Assembly: GCF_027923765.1 (NCBI RefSeq)
Contig: NZ_AP026709.1
Span: 186,001 to 250,000, forward strand
DNA length: 64,000 nt
Reading direction: 5' to 3'
DNA from: Pseudodesulfovibrio nedwellii
Lineage (GTDB): Bacteria > Desulfobacterota > Desulfovibrionia > Desulfovibrionales > Desulfovibrionaceae
Of the stretch, positions 51,711 to 60,698 are shown one piece after another. The position numbers were made by a program, and so were the translations under genes. Under the pieces are notes generated by a model. The model did no database searches and was not told where the DNA came from. It saw nothing but the letters and a program-made list of their open reading frames with translations. The first letter of the stretch is position 1. Each line of letters starts with the position of its first letter.

Positions 51711-53003
51711 ATGCGTACTTTACTCATCAAGGCACGGGCTATCTTCGGTCTCAAGGTCATTATTCCGGTTTGTGTTGTTATACTTGCTGCAGCCGGTGCG
51801 TATGCAACAGTGGTGACAGCTCCTAAAGCAAAGAAACGACCTCCTGTCTTTATTGCTCCTGCTGTAGACACCAAGGTTATTTCCTGTGGAACGTATCGGG
51901 TTTGGCTTCCAGTCATGGGGACGGTGACCGCTGCCCGATCCATCACGCTTGAAGCGCGAGTTTCTGGTGAAGTCGAATCAATCAGTTCAATTTTTACACC
52001 CGGCGGTTATTTTGAAAAGGGAGAGCAGATTCTTACCATCAGCCCAGAGGATTATCAGCTTGCGCTTCGTGAAGTGCAGGCTGAAGTTACGACTGCCGAG
52101 TATGATCTGAAGGTTGAGCAAGGGTATCAGACCGTGTCTGCCCGGGAGTGGAAATTACTCAGTGGTTCCACAAAAGGAACTGAAGCCGAATCCGAACTTG
52201 CCTTGAGAAAACCGCATTTGGCTAAAGCTCAGGCTGAATTGCAAGCGGCCCAAGCCAAGCTTCGTCAGGCGATGCTTGATTTGGAACGTACCAAAATTTC
52301 TGCGCCGTTTTCCGCCATGGTTCAAGAAAAGAGTGTTGACATCGGAGCTATGATTTCTCCTCAGGAATCCCTTGCTACACTTGTTGGGACCGATGAATTC
52401 TGGATCGAGGCGTCTGTGCCGGTGGATCGTTTGCATTGGATCAATATTCCGTCCGCCGGAACCGTGGATGGCTCCAAGGCTCGAATCTCCTCGGGCAGCG
52501 GCGTCGGTCTGTCGGTTCGTGAAGGGCAGGTGGTTCGTTTATTGCCTTCTCTGGAGAGCGAAGGGCGAATGGCCCGCCTCTTGATATCGGTTAAGGACCC
52601 GTTGAATATTGCGGGGCGACCAAACGTCAAGCCGCTTCTTTTGGGGAGTTATGTTTCTGTTGAAATCGATGGTGGTGTGTTGGAAAACGTGATGACTATT
52701 CCGCGTTCAGCCTATCATGACAATGATAAGGTTTGGATTATGACCGAAGCCAATACTCTTGAGATCCGGTCGCTGAAATCCGTATGGCGAGATGAGGGAA
52801 CCATTGTTGTTGCCGAAGGGCTCGTACCAGGTGAAGTCGTTGTAACTTCAGCGCTTTCGACTCCGTTGCAGGGGATGAGACTGCGGAGTATCTCGACGGC
52901 AGTGGATACCAATGTCGTTGAAAAGCCAAACCGTGTCGGTGTTGATGCCGGCAAGGGCAAAGGCCCGGGCAAGGGACAAGGCGGAGGAATGAACAATGGT
53001 TAA
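51711..53003 (+). CDS. RND efflux periplasmic adaptor (HlyD/AcrA-like)
   Basis: 430 residues. One N-terminal membrane segment (about 12-35) without a clear cleavage site, then a lipoyl half (VTAARSITLEARVSGEVESIS), a coiled-coil hairpin (about 115-185), the second lipoyl half (TKISAPFSAMVQEKSVDIGAMI) and a beta barrel. The C-terminus is a Gly/Lys-rich tail. It joins the inner-membrane pump to the outer channel. The gene overlaps the pump gene by eight bases. Confidence 0.92.
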   Translation: MRTLLIKARAIFGLKVIIPVCVVILAAAGAYATVVTAPKAKKRPPVFIAPAVDTKVISCGTYRVWLPVMGTVTAARSITLEARVSGEVESISSIFTPGGYFEKGEQILTISPEDYQLALREVQAEVTTAEYDLKVEQGYQTVSAREWKLLSGSTKGTEAESELALRKPHLAKAQAELQAAQAKLRQAMLDLERTKISAPFSAMVQEKSVDIGAMISPQESLATLVGTDEFWIEASVPVDRLHWINIPSAGTVDGSKARISSGSGVGLSVREGQVVRLLPSLESEGRMARLLISVKDPLNIAGRPNVKPLLLGSYVSVEIDGGVLENVMTIPRSAYHDNDKVWIMTEANTLEIRSLKSVWRDEGTIVVAEGLVPGEVVVTSALSTPLQGMRLRSISTAVDTNVVEKPNRVGVDAGKGKGPGKGQGGGMNNG

Positions 53004-56000
53004 CAATGTTCAGAAACATAAGGGTCCTATCGGTTGGATGGCGGGGAATTCGGTTGCCGCCAATCTGCTTATGGTGGTGCTTCTTGTCGGTGGTCTTGTG
53101 TTCGGTTTGCAGATGAAGCAGGAAGTCTTCCCCGAGTTCTCCTTGGATACGGTTTCGGTGAGTGTCTCGTACCCTGGAGCAAGTCCTGAAGAGGTAGAGC
53201 AGGGAGTCATACTGGCTGTGGAAGAAGCCGTGCAGGGGCTGGAAGGCGTGAAGGAAGTGACGTCAACGGCATCTGAAGGTGCTGGCAATGTTGTTGTCGA
53301 GGCACTTGATGGAACAAATTTGCAAACGCTCGCTCAGGATATCAAGACTGAAGTGGATAGAATCTCTTCTTTTCCTGAAGAAGCCGAGGACCCAGTGATT
53401 GCCGAAGCCTCTATGAAACGGCAAGTTCTCACTGTGATGGTTTATGGCGATCAGGACGATACCGTTCTGCGAAGCCTGGCAGAAGAGTTGCGGACGACAT
53501 TAATCACTGACCCCGGAGTGACTCAGGTTGATCTGAATGAGGTTAGCGATCTTCAGATTTCTATCGAAGTGTCGCAGGAAAAATTGCGCGCTCACAACTT
53601 GACGCTCACCGAAGTGGCCAGCCGTCTGCGTGAAGCCTCTGTGGATATGCCGGGAGGAGGCATCAAAGCCGGTTCTGGGGAAATTCTTGTGCGCATGAAA
53701 GAGCGGCGTGATTATGGACAGGATTTTGCTCGGACGCCCATTGTCACAGGGAGCGATGGTACACAGGTTTTATTGGAGGACATTGGTACGGTTGTCGATG
53801 GATTTGCCGATAATGATATTATCACGACATATAATGGTCAGCCTGCCGTTCGCCTAGATGTCTATCGGGTGGGAGATCAAACTCCTATTTCCGTCTCCGA
53901 GGCCGTACACAATGGCGTAGAGGCGTTTTCGACTCGGCTACCCGGTAATGTTTCCTTGAAAATTCTCGATGATAGTTCGGAAGTATTCAGTCAGCGTATG
54001 GATTTGCTTTTGAAGAATGGATACATGGGGCTGGGTTTGGTCTTTGTTTTTCTTGCTTTGTTTCTTGAAAGGCGACTCGCTTTTTGGGTCGCTATGGGTA
54101 TTCCCATTTCCTTTTTCGGATGTTTTTTGATTCTGCCGTTTTTTGACATCAGTATTAATATGATCACCATGTTCGCTTTTCTTATTTCACTTGGAATTGT
54201 GGTCGATGACGCTATCGTGGTCGGTGAGAATGTATTTACCATGCGGCAGCAGGGGATGCCACCGCTTAAAGCCGCCATTGAGGGGGCCCGTCGCATAGCC
54301 ATGCCGGTGACTTTTAGCGTATTGACGAACATTGTAGCTTTCATGCCTTTACTGTTTTTACCCGGGATTATGGGCAAGATATATTGGTCTATCCCCATTG
54401 TAGTCATTAGTGTTTTTGTTGTTTCCTTGGTTGAAAGTCTGTTTGTCTTGCCCGCGCATCTTGGTCATTTGAGAGATGGGCATCGCAGTCGTATCATGCG
54501 GTGGATTGATAGGTATCAGCAGCGAATTGCAGATGGGCTCCTTCGATTTATTAATAGGATATATAGGCCCATTCTCGACGTTTGTGTGCAGTGGCGCTAT
54601 TTGACCATGGCTGTGGGCGTTGGTTTGCTCGTTTTGACGGGTGCATATGTCGCCAGTGGCAGGCTTGGGTTTACACTTATGCCCAAAGTGGAATCCGATT
54701 ATGCTTTCGTGACTGCTGAGTTGCCGTATGGATCTTCGGCAGCCAAGTCAGAGGTTGTTCGAGACCGCCTCATTGCCGCCGCTCGTGTGGTGGCGGACAA
54801 TAACGGTGGTGGTAGCTTGGTCGAGGGCATGGATTCCAAAATTGGTGGTGCCGGGCGTGATATTTCAGGCAGTCATGTTGTTAAGCTGAAAGTCTATTTA
54901 ACCGCTGCGGACGTGCGTCCCATTTCTACGGATGAATTCGTGGAGCAATGGCGCAAGGAAACCGGAGAAATAGTCGGTTTGGAGGCCATTTCTTTTGAAT
55001 CTGATCGTGGTGGGCCTGGGTCGGGGAGCTCGTTGGAATTTGAATTGAGTCATTCGGATGTCACCGTGCTTGAGTCTGCCGCCGCAGAACTCGCGGCGGG
55101 ATTGTCCTATTACCCGCGGGTTAAGGATGTTGATGACGGCTTTTCGCCGGGCAAGGAACAACTCGACTTTACACTCACTCCCACAGGAAAAAGCCTTGGC
55201 TTGACCGCTCAGGGGGTGGCTGATCAGGTGCGCGCTGCCTATTATGGTGTGGAAGTTTTGCGTCAGCAACGTGGTCGCAACGAAATTAAGGTTGTTGTTC
55301 GTCGCCCTGAAAGCGAACGTATTTCCGAGTTTGATTTTGAAGAGCTGATGATTATGGCGTCCTCAGGCAGTGAAATTCTGTTGCGGGAAGCGGTGAATAT
55401 TGAGCGAGGTCGAGCGTATACGGTTATTAAACGCCGTGATGGCCGCCGGGTTTTGTCGGTATCTGCGGACGTGAGTCCTCGTAATCAGTCTACGCAGGTT
55501 ATGAATAGCGTATTTAAAGAAATCATTCCTGACCTCAAGGCTAAATATCCGGGCTTGTCCTGTGTAATGGATGGCAAACAAGCAGATATGACCGAGTCCA
55601 CTGAGAGTTTGATGGTGGGGCTGCTTATGGCCATGCTGTGCATCTATGCTCTGCTGGCGATCCCCTTCAAGAGTTATGTACAGCCATTAATAATAATGAT
55701 TTGTATTCCCTTCGGGGCGGTCGGTGCCGTTTTTGGTCATGTGATCATGGGGTATTCCATCAGTCTGATGAGCCTGCTCGGTATCGTGGCTTTGTCTGGT
55801 GTGGTAGTTAATGATTCGTTGGTTTTTATTGACTATGCCAACCGTATGCGTAGTGACGGACAGTGTGCCCATGATGCTGTGATGTCAGCCGGAACAGCTC
55901 GTTTTAGAGCTATTCTGTTGACTACATTGACCACTTTTGGCGGTTTGGCCCCCATGATTCTTGAAACGTCAAGACAGGCTCGGTTCCTTATTCCCATGGC

Positions 56001-56157
56001 ATTGTCGTTGGGTTTTGGTATTTTGTTTGCCACAGGGATTACTCTGATTCTTGTTCCGTCCATGTATATGATTCTGGAAGACTTCAAGCAGAAGCTTTCC
56101 CGATTTTTTTCCCGGCGGGAGGCAGAACGTCTGGATTCTGTAGAAGATGGTATCTGA
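52996..56157 (+). CDS. RND efflux pump, inner-membrane transporter
   Basis: 1053 residues, AcrB/MexF superfamily with 12 membrane segments. It begins WMAGNSVAANLLMVVLLVGG and has VSVSYPGASPEEVEQGVI, FLISLGIVVDDAIVVGENVF in TM4 with the proton-relay Asp pair, and the TM10-12 block LLGIVALSGVVVNDSLVFIDYANR. Substrates of this type are drugs, detergents or solvents; none can be assigned. Expression is probably driven by the divergent two-component system. A 21-bp terminator stem follows. Confidence 0.94.
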   Translation: MVNNVQKHKGPIGWMAGNSVAANLLMVVLLVGGLVFGLQMKQEVFPEFSLDTVSVSVSYPGASPEEVEQGVILAVEEAVQGLEGVKEVTSTASEGAGNVVVEALDGTNLQTLAQDIKTEVDRISSFPEEAEDPVIAEASMKRQVLTVMVYGDQDDTVLRSLAEELRTTLITDPGVTQVDLNEVSDLQISIEVSQEKLRAHNLTLTEVASRLREASVDMPGGGIKAGSGEILVRMKERRDYGQDFARTPIVTGSDGTQVLLEDIGTVVDGFADNDIITTYNGQPAVRLDVYRVGDQTPISVSEAVHNGVEAFSTRLPGNVSLKILDDSSEVFSQRMDLLLKNGYMGLGLVFVFLALFLERRLAFWVAMGIPISFFGCFLILPFFDISINMITMFAFLISLGIVVDDAIVVGENVFTMRQQGMPPLKAAIEGARRIAMPVTFSVLTNIVAFMPLLFLPGIMGKIYWSIPIVVISVFVVSLVESLFVLPAHLGHLRDGHRSRIMRWIDRYQQRIADGLLRFINRIYRPILDVCVQWRYLTMAVGVGLLVLTGAYVASGRLGFTLMPKVESDYAFVTAELPYGSSAAKSEVVRDRLIAAARVVADNNGGGSLVEGMDSKIGGAGRDISGSHVVKLKVYLTAADVRPISTDEFVEQWRKETGEIVGLEAISFESDRGGPGSGSSLEFELSHSDVTVLESAAAELAAGLSYYPRVKDVDDGFSPGKEQLDFTLTPTGKSLGLTAQGVADQVRAAYYGVEVLRQQRGRNEIKVVVRRPESERISEFDFEELMIMASSGSEILLREAVNIERGRAYTVIKRRDGRRVLSVSADVSPRNQSTQVMNSVFKEIIPDLKAKYPGLSCVMDGKQADMTESTESLMVGLLMAMLCIYALLAIPFKSYVQPLIIMICIPFGAVGAVFGHVIMGYSISLMSLLGIVALSGVVVNDSLVFIDYANRMRSDGQCAHDAVMSAGTARFRAILLTTLTTFGGLAPMILETSRQARFLIPMALSLGFGILFATGITLILVPSMYMILEDFKQKLSRFFSRREAERLDSVEDGI

Positions 56158-56186
56158 TGGCGTTTGATGTGTTGAAAGATTGATTC

Positions 56187-56232
56187 CACAAAAAAAGGAT
56201 TCCAAATGGATATTTGGAATCCTTTTTTTGTG
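56187..56232. terminator. Terminator of the RND operon
   Basis: Perfect 21-bp stem from CACA-A7-GGATTCC to GGAATCC-T7-GTG around a four-base loop, 29 bases after the pump stop. Confidence 0.95.
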
Positions 56233-57095
56233 CCTGGGAAGCGATTTCGAGATGATGTCCGCTATGAGGAGCGTTTTGTGTTTAATAATGTTTTTGTCAT
56301 GGTTGTGTGTGACACCTGCCATGTTCAACACGGCAGGCGGCGCGGCGGGATTCTCACGGATAGAGAAATCGGCCATGGCTAGATATTTTTGCCCTTCGGC
56401 AACCAGCATGGACGATTAGGCAGTGGGCGTGGTTCGCGAGACTGCGTCCACGCTCGCCATGGGCACCTCAAAGTGGCAGCCGTGGAAATGCACGGCGTAA
56501 TGGCCGCGGAAAACACCCGATAGCCAAAGCAAGAGGCAACAGCGACTTGGTCAAGGCAAAGGCATGAGTGTACCTGCCGCCTTGTTGGTGTCAGTTGTCT
56601 GCTGACTGATTTTTTTGAGCGGTGCCGTGATTATGGCGATGGACATAGATGCCATGACGCTGAGAATTTCCATGGAGTCAGAATAGCCCTATGAAAATTT
56701 TAGTTCAGGAATTTGTGGGAAGGGTAACGTCTTTGAGCTGAACTAATTGCGCCTGTATTCGTTTGAAGGCCTGGCTGCATGTCCCCGTGTATGCTTGAAG
56801 CGGAGCAGGGCGCTCTTATTGTTTTTTAGAAGTTTTCGGTAATCCAAAGTGAGCGAGCAATCCATCCCTGACAGGTTGGCGCACAGAGAATCATCAGAAG
56901 TGAAGGTCCCTAGGACCATCCGTGGCGTGTAAAGCTGGAAAGCGAGCTGTTCTTCATATTTGGACGATGTCGTTTGGTCTTTAGGGTGCAAATTCCACCT
57001 TAAAGTGTGGCCAGTTTTTAAACCCACTTCTGCCACCTTTACCTACCCATTCTTATTTCACCGAATGTACCATTAATAAACTATTGATTTTGTGG
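56233..57095. other. 0.86-kb stretch without a convincing gene
   Basis: Two weak frames exist: a plus-strand one of about 50-79 residues near 56180-56419 with a hydrophobic start, and a minus-strand one of 97 residues at 56743-57036 starting GTG. Neither has a good ribosome-binding site or a recognisable family. The part from about 56420 to 56560 is clearly more GC-rich than its surroundings and carries stops in all frames I translated. The stretch looks like decayed sequence between the efflux operon and the Sia-like locus. Confidence 0.5.
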
Positions 57096-57124
57096 TTGAC
57101 AATTGAAGGCCACCTTAATATTCG
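57096..57124 (+). promoter_or_regulatory. Promoter of the Sia-like operon
   Basis: TTGACA at 57096-57101 (perfect), 17-base spacer, TATTCG at 57119-57124. The start site would fall near 57131, inside the palindromic box that follows. Confidence 0.65.
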
Positions 57125-57141
57125 TTGAAAACGATTTTCAA
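57125..57141. promoter_or_regulatory. Fur-like box
   Basis: TTGAAAACGATTTTCAA, a 7-3-7 inverted repeat directly after the -10. It matches the deltaproteobacterial Fur consensus WTGAAAATNATTTTCAW, as I remember it, with one mismatch (C for T). Its position over the start site fits repression by iron-loaded Fur. Confidence 0.65.
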
Positions 57142-57188
57142 TATCATTAATTTGCGATAGCAAGCATGGCTGTATGAGGTGTCAAATA

Positions 57189-57362
57189 ATGATTTCAGAC
57201 GGAAGTATGGAAACCGTACAGAATGATACGCAGTTAAGGATTTTTCAAAGGGTAAAGGCGCGAGTTCGCCTTGAGTCTAAGCAGATGATTAAAGTTGCAT
57301 CGGTAGCAGTTCTTTTTATGGTGATAATACATGGGGCCATAATCATTATGCCGGTGAATTAA
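57189..57362 (+). CDS. 57-residue single-pass membrane protein
   Basis: The first ~35 residues are soluble and charged (METVQNDTQLRIFQRVKARV), then one hydrophobic segment (about 37-53) ends the protein at MPVN. The ATG at 57189 has GAGGTG seven bases upstream; another ATG at 57174 has none. It is the first gene after the Fur-like promoter and lies one base before the GGDEF gene, so it is probably translated and part of the operon. No family recognised. Confidence 0.6.
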   Translation: MISDGSMETVQNDTQLRIFQRVKARVRLESKQMIKVASVAVLFMVIIHGAIIIMPVN

Positions 57363-57363
57363 T

Positions 57364-58551
57364 ATGACCGTGATAAACAAATTATACGATTGTAGTATGG
57401 AAAAAGAAGGTTTTCAGAAAGAAGAGCGAGTACTTCATCTGGCGATGAAGTCGCTTGAACGAAACGAAAGTCAGGGCCAGAGCAGCGATCCCGCATTTAC
57501 CGCATTGGTGAAAGGGTACAACAAGCTTTTGCGACAGAGTAGGCGGTTAATTTCAATGGGTGATCGGATGCAGCAGTCTCTTACTGAGGTCAATCGTAAC
57601 CTTGAGATCAGTGAAGAGAGGTATCGTGGGATATTTGAAAATGTGACTGAAGGTGTATTCAGGTGTGGTTCAGCCGGTGAAATAGTTGAAGCCAACTCGG
57701 CCATGGCGGTGATGTTTGGGTATTCCAGTCCTGTAAATTTCTTGGGAGTCGTTAACAACATCCGCGATTTGTTTTGTCATGAAATTGATTTTTCTCGTTA
57801 CATGAGCCTTTTGGTCTCAGGAGAGGTGCACCGTATGGAGGCCAAAGTGTCAGGCCTGGATGGTGTGGTCTTGTGGGCGGAAATAAGTGCATGCGTAATG
57901 CGTGAAGAGAGTGAAGTCATCTCGTGTGGTGGTGTTGTCGGAATACTGGCCGATGTCACCGAACGTAAGCATATGACGGAAGAGATGTGCCGTTTGGCGA
58001 GGACAGATAGCCTTACAGGGTTGTGGAATCGAGGGTACTTCATGGAGTTGGCATTGCGTGAAGTCGCTCGTAGTAAGCGAAGCAACAAGTTATCCTTATT
58101 GATTGTTGATGCAGACTACTTCAAGGGTGTCAACGACGCGTATGGTCATGATGTAGGAGATAAAGCCCTTGTCGCCATGAGTCGTGCTCTTCTTGATTCT
58201 GTTCGAGAAGTGGATGTGGTGGGGCGATTAGGTGGTGAAGAGTTCGTCGTCCTTTTGCCGGATGCCACAGCGAGCGATGCTTGTTGTGTGGCAGAACGTA
58301 TACTGGAAGGGGTTCGACAAATCGTCGTTGATTCGGTTGATAATCATATATCCATGACTGTGAGTGTCGGGGTGGCTTCAATGGAAGACATTGGAGACAC
58401 TTTAGATGGATTGCTCAAATTTGCTGATATTGCGCTTTACGCAGCCAAAAAAAATGGTCGCGATAGAGCGGAAGTGTATCGCCGATCAAGTTGTTCTTGC
58501 AATGTGGAGCCCCCTGTTTTTGCTGGAGAGAGCAAAGGGGACGTGAAATGA
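57364..58551 (+). CDS. siaD: PAS-GGDEF diguanylate cyclase, SiaD-like
   Basis: 395 residues, no membrane segment. Residues 20-82 form a helical stalk with YNKLLRQSRRLISMGDRMQ, as in cyclases that pair with SiaC. PAS is at about 83-200 (ERYRGIFENVTEGVF). GGDEF spans about 210-375 with DSLTGLWNRGYF, active site GGEEF (290-294) and product-inhibition site RxxD (Arg281-Asp284). It makes c-di-GMP from GTP. In Pseudomonas SiaD is switched on by unphosphorylated SiaC; the Pseudomonas protein has no PAS as far as I recall, so this one may take a second input. The stop overlaps the next start (ATGA). Confidence 0.85.
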   Translation: MTVINKLYDCSMEKEGFQKEERVLHLAMKSLERNESQGQSSDPAFTALVKGYNKLLRQSRRLISMGDRMQQSLTEVNRNLEISEERYRGIFENVTEGVFRCGSAGEIVEANSAMAVMFGYSSPVNFLGVVNNIRDLFCHEIDFSRYMSLLVSGEVHRMEAKVSGLDGVVLWAEISACVMREESEVISCGGVVGILADVTERKHMTEEMCRLARTDSLTGLWNRGYFMELALREVARSKRSNKLSLLIVDADYFKGVNDAYGHDVGDKALVAMSRALLDSVREVDVVGRLGGEEFVVLLPDATASDACCVAERILEGVRQIVVDSVDNHISMTVSVGVASMEDIGDTLDGLLKFADIALYAAKKNGRDRAEVYRRSSCSCNVEPPVFAGESKGDVK

Positions 58552-59756
58552 ACTTAAAACTCAGTAGGATCAAAGTGAGGCTCAATTGGAGCGTGGAGCG
58601 CAAGATGATTGTCCTGCTGTTTTTACCTATCGTTGTTTTTCCACTTGTCATGTTTGTTTTGGTTCACTCTCAAAGTGCTGGGGTTACGACGAATTTTCTT
58701 GTTGGACAGGTTGTTCTTTCCATAATTCTGCTTGTGCCTTTTTCGAAGTGGATGAGCCATGTCATTGCTTTAAGGAATATTAAGGAACTCAATGAGCAAT
58801 GCCAACTCCTTCAGCAAGGGAATTATGATCAGCTTAATTTGCCTGATATAGGTGCCGACGGGCATGACTTTCTTGAACTCAGAAGAAACATGCACAGGAT
58901 GGGGCACGCCATTGCCATTCGAGAGCAGAAATTACAAAGAGCCATAGCAGATCTTGCGGCTGCTCATAGACAGATTGAAGAAAGTTTGGCTTGTGCCAGC
59001 CTGATACAGACTTCTTTTCTCCCTAGTCAGGTAAATTTGTATGATTATATCCCGAATCATTTTCTTGTTTGGGACCAGCGGGATACCGTGGGTGGGGATG
59101 CTTACTGGTTGAAGCGCACGGAGAAAGGTTTTTTTCTTGGGGTCATCGATTGCACCGGACACGGCGTGCCTGGGGCGTTTATGACACTTATCGTTATTTC
59201 TTTGCTGGAAAAAGCCTCGGCGGATCGGACTGTCAGTCCTGCAGCAATTCTTGGCCGAATGAATCTTCTTATTAAGGATGCGCTTGGGCAGAACGATCAG
59301 GATGCGAAATCCGACGATGGTATGGATTGCGCGTTGTGTCACGTTGATATCTCTGGTCGTTCCGTCACTTTCGCTGGTGCGAATTCTCCTCTGTATGTTT
59401 TGGGAGATGAGGGGGCCAAGTGCATCAAAGGAGAGCGTTGTGGCCTTGGATACGTCCGGTCGCCTCGGGAATTTGTTTTTACGGATGTTGTTATCCCGTT
59501 TACCGGCCGCACACGGTTTTATCTCATTTCGGATGGATATGTTGATCAGGTTGGTTTTGAGAAAGGATTTTCTTTTGGGCGGCGGCGGTTCATGTCGTTC
59601 ATAGAGAAAAAGTGGGAAGCTCCGATTGCGGGGCAAGGTCATGAACTCATGCAGACATTGGGGAAGTTTCAGGGGAGCGAACCCCGTCGGGATGATGTGA
59701 CTGTTTTGGGTTTTGAATTCAAAGGGGAAGATCTAAATGAGAACGAATTTATTTAA
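58548..59756 (+). CDS. siaA: Membrane PP2C/SpoIIE-type phosphatase, SiaA-like
   Basis: 402 residues. Two membrane segments (about 20-40 and 50-68) are joined by a loop of only some ten residues, so there is no large periplasmic sensor. A HAMP-like linker and coiled coil (75-150) follow. The SpoIIE phosphatase (about 155-395) has GGDAYW (Asp184), IDCTGHGVPGAF (Asp201), LISDGYVDQVG and RRDDVTVLG, the metal-binding aspartates. By analogy it dephosphorylates SiaC and so activates the cyclase. The ATG overlaps the siaD-like stop; AGGGG precedes it. The start of the siaB-like gene lies inside its 3' end. Confidence 0.85.
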   Translation: MNLKLSRIKVRLNWSVERKMIVLLFLPIVVFPLVMFVLVHSQSAGVTTNFLVGQVVLSIILLVPFSKWMSHVIALRNIKELNEQCQLLQQGNYDQLNLPDIGADGHDFLELRRNMHRMGHAIAIREQKLQRAIADLAAAHRQIEESLACASLIQTSFLPSQVNLYDYIPNHFLVWDQRDTVGGDAYWLKRTEKGFFLGVIDCTGHGVPGAFMTLIVISLLEKASADRTVSPAAILGRMNLLIKDALGQNDQDAKSDDGMDCALCHVDISGRSVTFAGANSPLYVLGDEGAKCIKGERCGLGYVRSPREFVFTDVVIPFTGRTRFYLISDGYVDQVGFEKGFSFGRRRFMSFIEKKWEAPIAGQGHELMQTLGKFQGSEPRRDDVTVLGFEFKGEDLNENEFI

Positions 59757-60291
59757 ATATTACGAAGAAATGAAACAAGAAGGTGTGATTCTATATTTTA
59801 ATGGTCCTGTCTCTCAGTCTATCGTGGAAGGGTTGGCCGAACTTATGCGGTCCAAAATGCGTGCAGAGGATGCGGGGATGGGGTCAGTACAGCGTGTTTT
59901 TGCTGTCTTGGTCGAGCAGATGCAAAATATCGTACGGTATTCATCCGAGCGACAAGAGGACAATATGAATCAACAAGGAGAGATCGCCCATGGTCAGATT
60001 GTCGTTGGCCGTGAGGAGAATGATCGTTTCTTCGTGGCATGTGGGAATAAGGTGAATTCTGCTGATTGTGAAGAGCTTTCAGAGTATATTCAGACGCTTC
60101 GTTCAATGAGCAAGAGTGAGTTGAAAGTTTATTACAGGGAGCGCAGGAAAGGCCCTGATTGTGTCACGAATAAAGGTGCCGGACTGGGGTTTGTCGAGAT
60201 GGCGCGTAAGGCATCTTCTCCTATGGATTTCGATATTGTCCCATTGGATGGCGAGACCTCATTTTTTTCTATGAAAGTCGTGACACAATAG
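59737..60291 (+). CDS. siaB: SiaB-like protein kinase
   Basis: 184 residues, GHKL-type ATPase fold of the SiaB family. The N-box is VLVEQMQNIVRYSSE (Glu60, Asn64) and the G-box is NKGAGLGFVEMARK (about 143-156). By analogy with Pseudomonas SiaB it phosphorylates SiaC, opposing the SiaA phosphatase and so lowering c-di-GMP. It overlaps the phosphatase gene by 20 bases and ends 10 bases before siaC, so the stoichiometry is likely linked. Confidence 0.85.
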   Translation: MRTNLFKYYEEMKQEGVILYFNGPVSQSIVEGLAELMRSKMRAEDAGMGSVQRVFAVLVEQMQNIVRYSSERQEDNMNQQGEIAHGQIVVGREENDRFFVACGNKVNSADCEELSEYIQTLRSMSKSELKVYYRERRKGPDCVTNKGAGLGFVEMARKASSPMDFDIVPLDGETSFFSMKVVTQ

Positions 60292-60301
60292 GAGCTTAGA
60301 T

Positions 60302-60688
60302 ATGACGAAATATTGCGTTGAGGCGACCAATTCGTCGCCACATATTCGTTTTGATCCTGATGAGATGTCCTTTGAGATCAAAGGAGAATCCTATCCGGAA
60401 AATTGCTGGGCTTTTTATAGTCCGATGTTTGAGTGGCTAGAGGGTTTCTTTGATTCCATCAATGGCGATCGTGTCGAGATTGATATGGAGATTATTTATT
60501 TTAACTCTTCCTCTTCTAAAACTTTTATGGATTTTTTTGAGATGCTTGATGGCTATGCCGAAAAGGGTAGAAATATCGTTGTGAACTGGCGATATCATGA
60601 AGAAAATGAGTCAGCCATGGAGTGCGGTGAAGAGTTTATGGGAGACGTTGAACAGATCAAATTTAACCTTGTCGAATTCGCTAATTAG
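60302..60688 (+). CDS. siaC: SiaC-like regulatory phosphoprotein (DUF1987)
   Basis: 128 residues. The start NSSPHIRFDPDEMSFEIKGESYPEN is the DUF1987 pattern, and IIYFNSSSSKTFMDFFEML (residues 64-82) holds the switch site, where Ser69/Ser70 align near the phosphorylated Thr68 of Pseudomonas SiaC. Unphosphorylated SiaC binds and activates the partner cyclase. The fold resembles anti-sigma-antagonist (STAS) proteins, so the module works as a partner switch. GGAG(CTTAGAT) precedes the ATG. Confidence 0.87.
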   Translation: MTKYCVEATNSSPHIRFDPDEMSFEIKGESYPENCWAFYSPMFEWLEGFFDSINGDRVEIDMEIIYFNSSSSKTFMDFFEMLDGYAEKGRNIVVNWRYHEENESAMECGEEFMGDVEQIKFNLVEFAN

Positions 60689-60698
60689 CGGGGAATAT

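Noticed and set aside
56180-56419. 79-residue plus-strand frame after the RND operon
   Set aside because: The upstream half lies in the terminator; the remainder has a hydrophobic start but no ribosome-binding site.
56743-57036. 97-residue minus-strand frame
   Set aside because: Balanced composition but a GTG start with a poor site and no family. Conservation in relatives would be needed to accept it.
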